The notes under the pieces were generated by a model. The model did no database searches, had not been told where the DNA came from, and saw nothing but the letters and a program-made list of their open reading frames with translations. From Sphingomonas soli NBRC 100801 (GTDB lineage Bacteria > Pseudomonadota > Alphaproteobacteria > Sphingomonadales > Sphingomonadaceae), in contig NZ_BCTZ01000012.1 of assembly GCF_001591025.1 (NCBI RefSeq), positions 186,001-250,000 on the forward strand: a DNA stretch of 64,000 bases, given 5' to 3'. The position numbers and the translations under genes were made by a program. Each line of letters starts with the position of its first letter. The stretch's first letter is position 1. Below are positions 34,305 to 43,832 of this stretch, in pieces.

Positions 34305-34919
34305 TCAGGCCGCCTGTTTGAGCAGCGTCAATTCGGCGGCCATCGCGCGGGCGACCGACGGCCGCGCGCGCAGGCGGGTCCTGTAGGCAAGCAGCACCGG
34401 CCAGTCCTGGATCGGCACCTGGGCGGCCTCGCACCAGTTGAGCACCGCCAGCAGATAGGCGTCGGCCACGCTGAAGCGGTCCTCCAGAAAGTTTTGCCCC
34501 TCCAGATGCTGCGAAAGCACGGCAAACGGCCGGGCCGCGCGGGCGCGCGCACTATCCCTGTCGCCTTCGCCTGCCTTGCCGAGCAGCGGCGCGAAAACCG
34601 ATTTGTGCAGCTCGGTCGCAATGAAGTTCAGCCAGGCTATCATCCGGTAATGCGCGTCGGAAAAGCCGGTGAAGTTGAGCGTCCCCTCGGGCGCCAGCTC
34701 GGCGATATAGGTCAGCACTGCGGGGCCTTCGGTCAGCACGAAGCCGCTGCTGGTCTGGATCGCGGGCACATATCCCATCGGGCTGATCTCGCGGAAATCG
34801 CGTCCGTCGGGCAGGCGGTAATCGCGTCCCACCTCGACATAATCTGCATCCAGCCCGGCCTCTTCCAGGGCGATCCGCGCCGCGAGCGAGCAGGCAAAGG
34901 GACGGAAATACAGCTTCAT
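34305..34919 (-). CDS. Glutathione S-transferase
   Basis: A 204-residue cytosolic GST with an N-terminal thioredoxin-like domain (MKLYFRPFACSLAARIALEEAG, with the beta-class CSxA active-site cysteine and serine in ACSLA; SPMGYVPAIQ with the cis-proline) and a helical C-terminal domain. It should conjugate glutathione to electrophiles; the substrate is unknown. GGGAGG lies six bases before the ATG. It is divergent from a TetR gene with an inverted repeat between them, so it is probably repressed by that regulator. Confidence 0.93.
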   Translation of the reverse strand: MKLYFRPFACSLAARIALEEAGLDADYVEVGRDYRLPDGRDFREISPMGYVPAIQTSSGFVLTEGPAVLTYIAELAPEGTLNFTGFSDAHYRMIAWLNFIATELHKSVFAPLLGKAGEGDRDSARARAARPFAVLSQHLEGQNFLEDRFSVADAYLLAVLNWCEAAQVPIQDWPVLLAYRTRLRARPSVARAMAAELTLLKQAA

Positions 34920-34938
34920 GGCGGCCTCCCGATGGCGC

Positions 34939-34954
34939 TTGTATTTTTATACAA
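34939..34954. promoter_or_regulatory. Candidate TetR operator in the GST/tetR divergent region
   Basis: TTGTAT-TTTT-ATACAA is a perfect inverted repeat with six-base arms, 20 bases from the GST start and 51 bases from the tetR start. The minus strand also reads TGTATAAAA, a possible -10 element for the GST gene. Overlap of operator and promoter fits autoregulated divergent TetR systems; binding is not shown. Confidence 0.6.
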
Positions 34955-35004
34955 TCCCGCACAAAAATGGACCGGTCAAGAATTATTTGCGAGTGTGCAT
35001 AAAA

Positions 35005-35634
35005 ATGCCCGTCCGTGGGCGCGGCCGTCCGCGCAGTTTCGATCCCGATGAAGCGCTGCGTCTTGCCGGCGAGCGCTTCCGGACGCAGGGCCTGGCGGGC
35101 ACGTCGCTCGACGATCTGTCCGAAGCCACCGGGCTCGCGCGCCCCAGCCTTGCCGCCGCCTTTGGCGACAAGCGCGCGCTCTACATCGCGACGATCGAGC
35201 GCCTCACCGCCCGCGTCGAAGAACATCTCCTGCGCCTCGGCGAACGCGGTCTGCCGCTCGGCCCCCTGATCGAACGCTTGCTGGTGGGCGGCATCGATCT
35301 CTATTTCGCGGGAGCCGATCAGCCGGAAGGCTGCCTGATCATCAACACCGCCGCCACCGCCGCCGCCAGCGATGATGAGGTCCGCGCCCGCCTCTCGGCG
35401 TTCATCGCGATGCAGGACCGGCGGATCACCGGATTGCTCGCTGCCGCCGGCAGCCCCGCGCCCGAAGCGCATGGCCGTATCGTCGCCGCGATGCTCCATT
35501 CGCTCAGCGTCCGCGCCCGTGCAGGCGAGCCGCGCGAGGTGCTGGTCGATCTGGCCAAGGATGCCGCCTCCCTGATCGCGGGAACCAACTCCTCCTCCGG
35601 AGGGGGGGCGGCGAAGTTGGTGGGGGGGGCGTAA
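35005..35634 (+). CDS. TetR/AcrR family transcriptional regulator
   Basis: A 209-residue TetR regulator. The N-terminal DNA-binding domain shows GRPRSFDPDEALRLAGERF and the helix-turn-helix TSLDDLSEATGLARPSLAAAFGDK; the C-terminal ligand-binding domain includes the GCLIINTAAT motif common in the family. The ATG at 35005 is chosen because PVRGRGRPRSFD is the typical start. It most likely represses the divergent GST gene and itself. The ligand is probably an electrophilic or aromatic compound, by inference from the GST. The C-terminal tail SSSGGGAAKLVGGA is low-complexity. Confidence 0.9.
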   Translation: MPVRGRGRPRSFDPDEALRLAGERFRTQGLAGTSLDDLSEATGLARPSLAAAFGDKRALYIATIERLTARVEEHLLRLGERGLPLGPLIERLLVGGIDLYFAGADQPEGCLIINTAATAAASDDEVRARLSAFIAMQDRRITGLLAAAGSPAPEAHGRIVAAMLHSLSVRARAGEPREVLVDLAKDAASLIAGTNSSSGGGAAKLVGGA

Positions 35635-35780
35635 CCTCTGGGCGGTACCGCTGTTGCTCTCGCGCGCCTCTCGCCCGATCCCGCTCCTTCAACGCCTTCC
35701 AGAATCACCTTCGATGCGCAAATTTGCAGTTTCGTTTCCGTAACTTGCAACACCCGCAAAGCCCGGTATCGCTTTGCCCC

Positions 35781-36500
35781 ATGACCATCGCACTTCTCGT
35801 CGCGGCGCTCGCAGCAGCGCCTTCCGGACAGGATGTCCCGCTTCCCCCTGTCCAGTTCCCGACCCTGCCTAAAGGGGCGGATCAGGCCGCGAGCTTCGGC
35901 GTGCATGGCTGGGCCCTCGAAGCTTCGGCAAAGGGCGATCTGAACGCTGACGGAAAGCCCGATATCGCGTTCGTCCTGCGCGGCGTCTTCACCGCCAATC
36001 GCGTGAAGCGCGAGATGTGCGAAAGCCCGCTCGATACCAATCCGCGCATCCTCGCCGTCGCCTTTGCCGACGGCGATGGCTATCGGCTCGCCTTCACCGA
36101 CACCACGCTCATTCCCCGGCGCGAGGATGGTTGCGCGGTCGATCCCTTCGGCGCTGAATCGCTATCGATCGTAAAGGGCACGCTGCGCATCGGGTTCGAG
36201 CGGATGATGAGCATGGGCGGCGGGGATGCCGGCTCCACGACTTTCACGTTCCGCTGGCAGGATAATGCCATGCGCCTGATCGGGTGGGACTATTCGAACG
36301 TGCAGCGCTATAGCGGCGAAATGGTCAGCATCAGCCTGAACTATCTCACCCGACGCGCCAAGACCGCCACAGGCCGGATCGACAGCGACAGGGAAAAGAT
36401 CGTGTGGAGCGGGCTCAAGCCCGCTCCGCTGCTGACGCTCGACGCGGTTGGCGATGGTCTGGCGTTCGATCCCGAGGGCCGGATCGCAAAGATGCCATGA
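35781..36500 (+). CDS. Secreted protein with an EF-hand-like calcium loop
   Basis: A 239-residue protein with a short signal peptide (MTIALLVAALAAAPSGQ). Residues GDLNADGKPDIAFVLRG form the DxNxDGxxD calcium-binding loop seen in VCBS/FG-GAP repeats; only one such repeat is visible. The rest is strand-rich with two cysteines (KREMCES and DGCAVDP) and no enzyme motif. Its function is unknown. The stop overlaps the ATG of the next gene (ATGA), so it is coupled to the sterol-desaturase-family hydroxylase. Confidence 0.7.
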   Translation: MTIALLVAALAAAPSGQDVPLPPVQFPTLPKGADQAASFGVHGWALEASAKGDLNADGKPDIAFVLRGVFTANRVKREMCESPLDTNPRILAVAFADGDGYRLAFTDTTLIPRREDGCAVDPFGAESLSIVKGTLRIGFERMMSMGGGDAGSTTFTFRWQDNAMRLIGWDYSNVQRYSGEMVSISLNYLTRRAKTATGRIDSDREKIVWSGLKPAPLLTLDAVGDGLAFDPEGRIAKMP

Positions 36501-37252
36501 GCCTGCTGGCCGCCGCCGCGCTTTCCGCGCTGGCGATGACGCTCATCGTCGGCGTGCGCTATCTGATCGTCTCGGGCGCGTTCGCCTTTGCCACGCGGGC
36601 GCGGCATCCCGGCCTCTATGCCGGGCAGGGGCGGCAGATCCGCCGCGAGATAGGCTGGAGCCTCGCCAGCGCGGCGATCTACGGCGTCCCTGCAGGAATC
36701 ATTGCCTGGGGCTGGCAGAATCGGGGCTGGACGCTGATCTACACCCAGGCCGATGCCTATCCGCTCTGGTATCTGCCCGTTTCGGTTCTGCTCTATCTGC
36801 TCGCGCACGACACCTGGTTCTACTGGACGCATCGCTGGATGCACCGCCCGCGCTGGTTCCGCATCGCCCATGCCGTCCACCATGCCAGCCGCCCGCCCAC
36901 CGCATGGGCGGCGATGAGCTTCCACTGGGTCGAGGCGCTCAGCGGCGCTGTGGTAATCCCGCTACTGGTCTTCATAATTCCGATTCACGCCGCCGCGCTG
37001 GGTCTGGTGCTGGCGATCATGACGGTTATGGGCGTCACCAATCATATGGGCTGGGAGGTTTTCCCCCGGTTCATCCATAGCGGGCCATTGGGGGCCTGGC
37101 TCATCACCGCGAGCCATCATCAGCGGCACCACGAATTTTATGGATGCAATTATGGCCTCTATTTCCGGCACTGGGACCGGCTCTGCGGCACGGACCGGGG
37201 TCTTGGCGATTTCAGCCGCGCTGCTGCTGGCCGCCGCCGCGCCGGTTCCTGA
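36497..37252 (+). CDS. Sterol desaturase / fatty acid hydroxylase family membrane protein
   Basis: A 251-residue membrane di-iron hydroxylase. The histidine clusters are HDTWFYWTHRWMHRP, AHAVHHAS, SFHWVEA and ASHHQRHHEFYGCNYG, in the order of the superfamily, with four or more hydrophobic segments. Carotenoid 2-hydroxylases (CrtG) and sterol or lipid hydroxylases both belong here. It lies about 2.3 kb from the crt genes, so a role in pigment hydroxylation is possible but not shown. The ATG overlaps the upstream stop. The 3' end overlaps the next gene by about 100 bases in another frame. Confidence 0.85.
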   Translation: MSLLAAAALSALAMTLIVGVRYLIVSGAFAFATRARHPGLYAGQGRQIRREIGWSLASAAIYGVPAGIIAWGWQNRGWTLIYTQADAYPLWYLPVSVLLYLLAHDTWFYWTHRWMHRPRWFRIAHAVHHASRPPTAWAAMSFHWVEALSGAVVIPLLVFIIPIHAAALGLVLAIMTVMGVTNHMGWEVFPRFIHSGPLGAWLITASHHQRHHEFYGCNYGLYFRHWDRLCGTDRGLGDFSRAAAGRRRAGS

Positions 37253-37619
37253 GACCAGCCTTCAGATCGACATTGTCGGGCTGCGCTCGCAAAAGGGCGT
37301 CGTTCAGCTCTGCCTGACGCGTGAGCCAAAGGGTTTTCCCGATTGCACCAAGGATCCCGGCTCGATCCGCCGCACGCTGCCGGCCAGCAATCCGCGCATC
37401 CGGCTGACCGGCCTCGCCCACGGCGATTATGCGATCTCGGTGATCCATGATGCCAATGGCAATGCGAAGCTGGATACCGCGCTGGGCATCCCGCGCGAAG
37501 GCTTCGGCTTTTCGCGCAACCCGGCGATCGGCTTCGGCCCGCCCAGCTTCGCCGCCGCGCGTTTCACCATCGGCGATGCCGCCCAGACGCAACAGGTGCG
37601 GATGAAGTATCTGCTTTAG
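37152..37619 (+). CDS. DUF2141 domain-containing secreted protein
   Basis: A 155-residue protein with a signal peptide (VLAISAALLLAAAAPVPE) and a DUF2141 domain: IVGLRSQKGVVQLCLTRE, then TGLAHGDYAISVIHDANGNAKLDT, with the family's HDxNxNxxLD calcium-like loop, and PREGFGFSRNP near the end. The family is exported and beta-rich, function unknown. The start is uncertain: ATG at 37152 (used here), ATG at 37140, or TTG at 37203 are in frame. All begin inside the upstream hydroxylase gene. The three genes from 35781 form one compact unit. Confidence 0.82.
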   Translation: MASISGTGTGSAARTGVLAISAALLLAAAAPVPETSLQIDIVGLRSQKGVVQLCLTREPKGFPDCTKDPGSIRRTLPASNPRIRLTGLAHGDYAISVIHDANGNAKLDTALGIPREGFGFSRNPAIGFGPPSFAAARFTIGDAAQTQQVRMKYLL

Positions 37620-37704
37620 CCGCGCCGGCGCTTCCAATCGCGTCCTCGACCACGCGACCGGCGCGGCGGGGCTGGCGCTTGGCTTCCAAGCCTTCTACAA
37701 GACG

Positions 37705-39745
<2,041 letters not shown>

Positions 39746-39754
39746 CAGGTTCGG

Positions 39755-39782
39755 CCCGTTGCGGTCCAAGGATCGCAGCGGG
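39755..39782 (+). terminator. Hairpin after thiC (possible terminator)
   Basis: CCCGTTGCG and CGCAGCGGG form a nine-base-pair stem with one G-U pair; the loop can extend pairing by GTCC/GGAT. A short TTGGGGCTT follows, not a true T-tract, so termination would be partial. It lies 9 bases after the thiC stop and before the dodecin gene. Confidence 0.45.
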
Positions 39783-39807
39783 TTGGGGCTTCGTGAGGAG
39801 TCCGTAA

Positions 39808-40008
39808 ATGTCTGTCGCCAAGAATATCGAAGTCATCGCATCGTCGACCACCAGCATCGAGGATGCGGTCAAATCCGGCGTCGCCAAGGTGGGTGAGACG
39901 GTGAAGAACATCCAGGGCGTCTGGGTGAAGGACATCAAGGCGGTGGTCAGCAGCAATGCCGTCACCGAATGGCGCGCGACCCTCGCGATCACCTTCGTCG
40001 TGGATTAG
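39808..40008 (+). CDS. Dodecin family flavin-binding protein
   Basis: A 66-residue dodecin, a protein that assembles into a hollow dodecamer storing or buffering flavins. Landmarks are SIEDAVKSGVAKVGETVKNI and the flavin-stacking tryptophan in GVWVKDIKAVV, followed by the final beta-strand EWRATLAITFVV. Bacterial dodecins usually bind FMN or riboflavin. It follows thiC by 62 bases, but the hairpin in between may separate them; a strong GC-rich hairpin follows. Confidence 0.92.
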   Translation: MSVAKNIEVIASSTTSIEDAVKSGVAKVGETVKNIQGVWVKDIKAVVSSNAVTEWRATLAITFVVD

Positions 40009-40016
40009 CCTGCGCC

Positions 40017-40039
40017 TCCCCTCCCTTTATGGGAGGGGA
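40017..40039 (+). terminator. Hairpin after dodecin (probable terminator)
   Basis: A perfect nine-base-pair stem, TCCCCTCCC-TTTAT-GGGAGGGGA, begins nine bases after the dodecin stop. The sequence after it is CGATCTG, with no T-tract, so it may act as a stability element or as a weak terminator. The rest of the gap up to the DUF2061 stop at 40228 shows no gene. Confidence 0.5.
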
Positions 40040-40227
40040 CGATCTGCCCGATCAGCCATCCGCTATTCGCGCTGCCCCGCGAACAAAGAAAGGCCTCGCG
40101 CTTTCCCCGCGATTCCAGGAGACGGCGCGCGACGCGCCACATCGTCGCGTCCTTGCGCGCAAACTCCCTTCTTCTCCGCGCCTTCAGCGCCTCCGCGCGA
40201 ACAATTTCCGCTCCCCGGGCCTCGCCC

Positions 40228-40458
40228 TCAATGCGCCGCGCCCATCCCGTCATGCCGGTGCATCAGCACCGCGCGCCAGCTCAGCTCGCCCCGCCAGGCG
40301 CGCTCGTGAAAGAAAAACACCACCGCATTCACCATCGGCTCGATCAGCGCGATGCCGCCGGCGATCGCCACCGATCCGGTCAGCGCATAGGCCACCGAAA
40401 ACCCCACCAGCAGATGGAGCGCGAGAAAGCTGAGCGTTTTGGCAAGGTCGCGGTTCAT
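40228..40458 (-). CDS. DUF2061 membrane protein
   Basis: A 76-residue protein of the DUF2061 family with two transmembrane segments: SFLALHLLVGFSVAYALTGS and IAGGIALIEPMVNAVVFFF, followed by the family ending HERAW. No function is established for the family. A 19-base palindrome resembling a Fur box lies 14 bases upstream of the ATG, so expression is probably iron-regulated. Confidence 0.87.
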   Translation of the reverse strand: MNRDLAKTLSFLALHLLVGFSVAYALTGSVAIAGGIALIEPMVNAVVFFFHERAWRGELSWRAVLMHRHDGMGAAH

Positions 40459-40471
40459 AGCGCATCTATTT

Positions 40472-40490
40472 ATTGCGAATCGTTCGCAAT
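40472..40490. promoter_or_regulatory. Fur-box-like palindrome upstream of DUF2061 gene
   Basis: ATTGCGAA-TCG-TTCGCAAT is a 19-base inverted repeat with perfect eight-base arms. Its length and GAA/TTC core resemble Fur-family operators of proteobacteria. It overlaps where the promoter or ribosome binding region of the DUF2061 gene should be and points to iron control; the regulator has not been shown. Confidence 0.6.
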
Positions 40491-40615
40491 TCCAGACCCG
40501 CGTCTCGCTTTCTGTGATCGCCCCCGCCGATCAATCGAGCGTGCGCCGCCGCATCACGAGGGCTACCCCCATGCCCCCGATGGCCATTCCCCGCAGACCG
40601 CGTTAGCCTCCGCTT

Positions 40616-41230
40616 ATGCCGCCCAGCTTCCTCATCATCGATGATTTCGCCGCAAACCCGCACGAGTTGCGCCGACAGGCGCTCGGCCTCGGCTATGATC
40701 CCGCGACGAAGCTCGGCAACTATCCCGGCATCACCTCCACGCGCGCGCTCCCGATCAAGGGGCTGGACGATTATGTCGGCCGCGTGATCGGTGCGCCGGT
40801 CCAGCCCGCCCCCGGCACCCTCCACGGCCATTGCCGCCTCACGCTGCGCGGCGATCGCGGCGTCAGCGGCGTCCATATCGATCCGGCTTTCTATTCGGGC
40901 ATCCTCTATCTGAGCCTCCCCGAAGACTGCAAAGGCGGCACCGATTTCTACCGCCACCGCCGCACCGGCCTCGATCGCGTGCCGTTGAGCGCGGAGGGCA
41001 TCGCCGCCGCCGGCTATACGGACGTGAACCGGCTGATAGAGGAAGTCGTCAATCAGGACACGCTCAAACCCGCCAAATGGGAAAAGACCTTCACCGCCCC
41101 CATGCGCTTCAACCGCCTGATCCTGTTCAGCCCCTGGATGTTCCACAATTCAGCGGCGGGATTTGGGGACAGGGCGGAGAATGGGCGGTTGGCGTATTTG
41201 ATGTTTTTTGCGGGTGGCCTAGGGAGGTAA
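40616..41230 (+). CDS. DUF6445 family protein (2OG-Fe(II) oxygenase-like)
   Basis: A 204-residue protein of the DUF6445 family. The core looks like a jelly-roll iron-dependent oxygenase: SGVHIDPAFYSGILYL gives an H-x-D pair, WMFHNSAAGFG a distal histidine, and AENGRLAY an arginine two-thirds to the C-terminus. This matches the iron triad and 2-oxoglutarate arginine of known hydroxylases, but family activity is not proven. The N-terminus FLIIDDFAANPHELRRQALGL is typical. It ends just before the base composition changes at the Fic gene. Confidence 0.8.
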   Translation: MPPSFLIIDDFAANPHELRRQALGLGYDPATKLGNYPGITSTRALPIKGLDDYVGRVIGAPVQPAPGTLHGHCRLTLRGDRGVSGVHIDPAFYSGILYLSLPEDCKGGTDFYRHRRTGLDRVPLSAEGIAAAGYTDVNRLIEEVVNQDTLKPAKWEKTFTAPMRFNRLILFSPWMFHNSAAGFGDRAENGRLAYLMFFAGGLGR

Positions 41231-41284
41231 GCCCGCACAGCATTAGCTCCCCGTGAGCTTGCGGTGTCGCTATCATTCCTATTT

Positions 41285-42535
41285 CTACCGGATAAGCGTC
41301 GCGGCTTGCGGCGGAAAACTCACGTGGAAATCTTCTTTTCGGCGACGTGGGAGAAAGGCAAGTATGATGCCCTTGTTGGCTTTGAAAACGCTGCCTTCCC
41401 GCACGATCAACCCCTCTCTAATTAAATTATTAATGTCGCGAGATAGGGTCTTAGATGTCTTATTTGCGTACTCTTCTGCAAGCTCGGCGGTCAACCTCCT
41501 AATTTCCGAACGCGGTGCGCCCGCCTCCCGCTGAGTTAAGGCGAGAACTAGCTTTATCTGTCGTTTATCTGAGGAGGTCTTATCCTGACCAAATTTCTCG
41601 TAAACGTAATTTTCCCAAGCCACGGTCCATTGATAAGTACGAACTAGCGTCAATTGCGACCGAAGCTGGTCAACAAGGCCTCCAATTGAATAATTAACAA
41701 ATGGCAGAGGATCTCCTCCATTTTTAGAAGATCTGGATAGCATCCTGTAATACTCACTACGAGTTTCATTGTAGTGATTACTTAGAAGATGAGCCGCGGT
41801 AGAGGGTAATCCCGACTCCATTAATATTCTAACCTCTACTGCCCTCGCGGTTCTACCATTTCCATCACCGAACGCGTGAATCCACGCCAAATACAAATGT
41901 GCAATTATCGCCTTTAAAATGCCATAGGTGATAACGTCTCCTTGGTTTGGAGCTTTGAATTGGTTGAGCCAGTCGCAAAGTTTTTCCATTAAGTATGGGC
42001 AATCTCTGCAATCAGGAGCCTTATAATCCATCACCCCAACGGAGGTTGTTCTATAAACTCCAGGATTTACATGCTCGTCTACGTCGAGGCCTGCTAATAT
42101 TTCTCTGTTATATAATTTAATGTCATCGGGAGTAATCGGGCGGCATCCATTGGTTTCTATGGAATCCGCGATCTCGTTACTAATCCGCAACACATTATCA
42201 ATTTCAGTTTGGAGGTATTTTTGTGATTGAGGCACCACCTCGGAACCCTCAATCCGAGCCAATACTTGCTCTTCGCTCAATGTGTTGCCTTCGATGGCGG
42301 CGGTCGCGTGGACGCCCTTTGCGAGATAGAGCCGGTGCAGCGTGGATGCGATGTCGGGGCGAAGTGGCACGCCCGCCAGATGCTCGCATTTCGATTTCGC
42401 CTCCCCGAGGTTGAGCCACATCGCAGCGACCGCTGCCTTTAGATCCATTCGAAAAGTTATGAATGGATGTGTCTTCTCGAATGTCTCTGGACCTGTCCTT
42501 TTGAGGAGTTCAAAAAGTGGCGTATATTCCGGCAT
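41285..42535 (-). CDS. Fic family protein (AMPylase type) with inhibitory helix and C-terminal winged helix
   Basis: A 416-residue Fic protein, which transfers AMP from ATP (or a similar group) to a target hydroxyl. The complete active-site motif HAFGDGNGRTAR starts at H220. A class II inhibitory motif lies N-terminal (T78-A-A-I-E82-G-N), so activity is probably blocked until glutamate 82 is moved. The last 80 residues (DKRQIKLVLALTQREAGAP, then RDINNLIREGLIVR) look like a winged helix-turn-helix, suggesting DNA binding or autoregulation. Codon use is AT-richer than in neighbours and AT-rich runs are frequent, pointing to recent transfer. The ATG at 42535 follows GAGAGAAG. No toxin-antitoxin partner is seen. 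Confidence 0.92.
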   Translation of the reverse strand: MPEYTPLFELLKRTGPETFEKTHPFITFRMDLKAAVAAMWLNLGEAKSKCEHLAGVPLRPDIASTLHRLYLAKGVHATAAIEGNTLSEEQVLARIEGSEVVPQSQKYLQTEIDNVLRISNEIADSIETNGCRPITPDDIKLYNREILAGLDVDEHVNPGVYRTTSVGVMDYKAPDCRDCPYLMEKLCDWLNQFKAPNQGDVITYGILKAIIAHLYLAWIHAFGDGNGRTARAVEVRILMESGLPSTAAHLLSNHYNETRSEYYRMLSRSSKNGGDPLPFVNYSIGGLVDQLRSQLTLVRTYQWTVAWENYVYEKFGQDKTSSDKRQIKLVLALTQREAGAPRSEIRRLTAELAEEYANKTSKTLSRDINNLIREGLIVREGSVFKANKGIILAFLPRRRKEDFHVSFPPQAATLIR

Positions 42536-42848
42536 ATAGCTTCTCTCGATGGCCAGATGTGACGTTCTGATGTCCGCCTTACAGGAGCTATTTTCGGTAG
42601 GAAACCCTATATCATCCCTAAGCAGGCGATAATGTGCTCTCGATAGCGAGGTTTCTGAGTGATGCTCTTTGAAGACGGTGACGCGCAGCCTAATCCCGAA
42701 AGGATGGATGCCGGAACGCAGGTGGCTCGATCGGCAGATCGATCTTGCGAGTCTACCTTCCCTGATGGATGCTCCCGCGCCACACCTCGGGCGAAATCCA
42801 TCCACCAATCGCTTCCAATGTAGGATTTCACCTGCTCCAAGCTCGTAG
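42536..42848. other. Non-coding stretch of about 310 bases between Fic and HTH genes
   Basis: Nothing convincing is encoded here. A 53-codon open frame on the plus strand (42662-42823) and overlapping minus-strand frames exist, but none has a clear ribosome binding site or recognisable family. The base composition changes from AT-rich to GC-rich at about 42700, so the right border of the foreign segment lies here. The Fic promoter must also lie in it. Confidence 0.6.
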
Positions 42849-43784
42849 ATGAGCAAACGATCCGATCCCGAAACCTTCGCACGCGCCACCAAGGACGCGC
42901 CCGAACCCGTCAACCTTGCCGATCTGCAGCAGCCTGCGCCTGCCTCTGCCGGGGCGCTCGCGGTGCGCGCGCCGGGCAGTCCGGGCACCGCGCTCGCCAC
43001 CACCGATATGGAGGCGGATTCGCCCACGCCCTATATCGACGAGAACGGTTTCGATCCCGCCGATTACAAATGGGTGCCCGTGCGCCGCCGCAAGCGTGAC
43101 GATGGCTGGACGGAGGAGAAGCAGCGGCGCTTCATCGAAACGCTCGCCGATACCGGCATGGTCGAGGAAGCGGCGCGCACCGTCGGCATGTCGCGCCAGA
43201 GCTGCTATCGCCTGCGCCGCACGCCGGGGGCGGAGGCGTTCGCGCGGGCATGGGATGCGGCGGTCCAGCAGGCGGCGCTCCATCTGGTCGATCTCGCCTT
43301 TGATCGCGCGATCAACGGGTCGGACGAGCCGATTTTCGATCGCGAGGGGCGTCGCGTCGGGCGGCGGATGAAGACCAATGATCGCCTGCTGATGTTCCTG
43401 CTGCGCGCGCATCTGCCCGATCGCTATCGCCACGCGCATCTGGGCACGCGGCATCCGTCCGAGCCGCCCGCGCCGCCCGCCTTGCCGCTGGCAGAGGCGA
43501 TCGCCACGCTCGAGCCCGCCACCCCGCCCGATCCGCATCTGCTGCTCGCGCCCGAGGAGCTGGATGTCGAGGTGGAGGTCGCCGATATGCTCGATGGCGA
43601 GCTGCCGCGCTGGTATCGCGATCCCGGCGACGAGCCGCCCGCGCCCGAGCGGGACGAGGAGGATGAGGAGGAGGATCAGGGCCTTGGCGAAGCCTTCGAA
43701 CGCGCGCTGGAGGCCGCGAAGCAGCAGGTCGCGGCCACCGCCCGGAAGCTGAAGGAGGCCTCTGAGGGCGACGCCGACGACTAG
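42849..43784 (+). CDS. Terminase-small-subunit-like helix-turn-helix protein with acidic tail
   Basis: A 311-residue protein with an N-terminal Pro/Ala-rich region, a central helix-turn-helix (GWTEEKQRRFIETLADTG, then EEAARTVGMSRQSCYRLRR), a conserved AFDRAINGSDEPIFDREGRRVG block, and a very acidic low-complexity C-terminus (PERDEEDEEEDQGLGE). The HTH resembles phage terminase small subunits and similar DNA-binding proteins of sphingomonads, but no phage genes are near. The start codon lacks a good Shine-Dalgarno sequence and lies at the border of the foreign segment, so the original 5' region may have been replaced. Probably a DNA-binding protein; role unknown. Confidence 0.7.
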   Translation: MSKRSDPETFARATKDAPEPVNLADLQQPAPASAGALAVRAPGSPGTALATTDMEADSPTPYIDENGFDPADYKWVPVRRRKRDDGWTEEKQRRFIETLADTGMVEEAARTVGMSRQSCYRLRRTPGAEAFARAWDAAVQQAALHLVDLAFDRAINGSDEPIFDREGRRVGRRMKTNDRLLMFLLRAHLPDRYRHAHLGTRHPSEPPAPPALPLAEAIATLEPATPPDPHLLLAPEELDVEVEVADMLDGELPRWYRDPGDEPPAPERDEEDEEEDQGLGEAFERALEAAKQQVAATARKLKEASEGDADD

Positions 43785-43832
43785 TGTCTTGGTGTCACTT
43801 TAGTGTCACCTTTCGCCATCGCGCGCGTCGGT

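Noticed and set aside
42662..42823. 53-codon open frame between Fic and the HTH gene
   Set aside because: No ribosome binding site and no recognisable family; opposite-strand frames are equally open.
42849..43784. Evidence for a prophage (terminase-like protein)
   Set aside because: Only a helix-turn-helix likeness; no large terminase, portal, capsid or integrase genes nearby.
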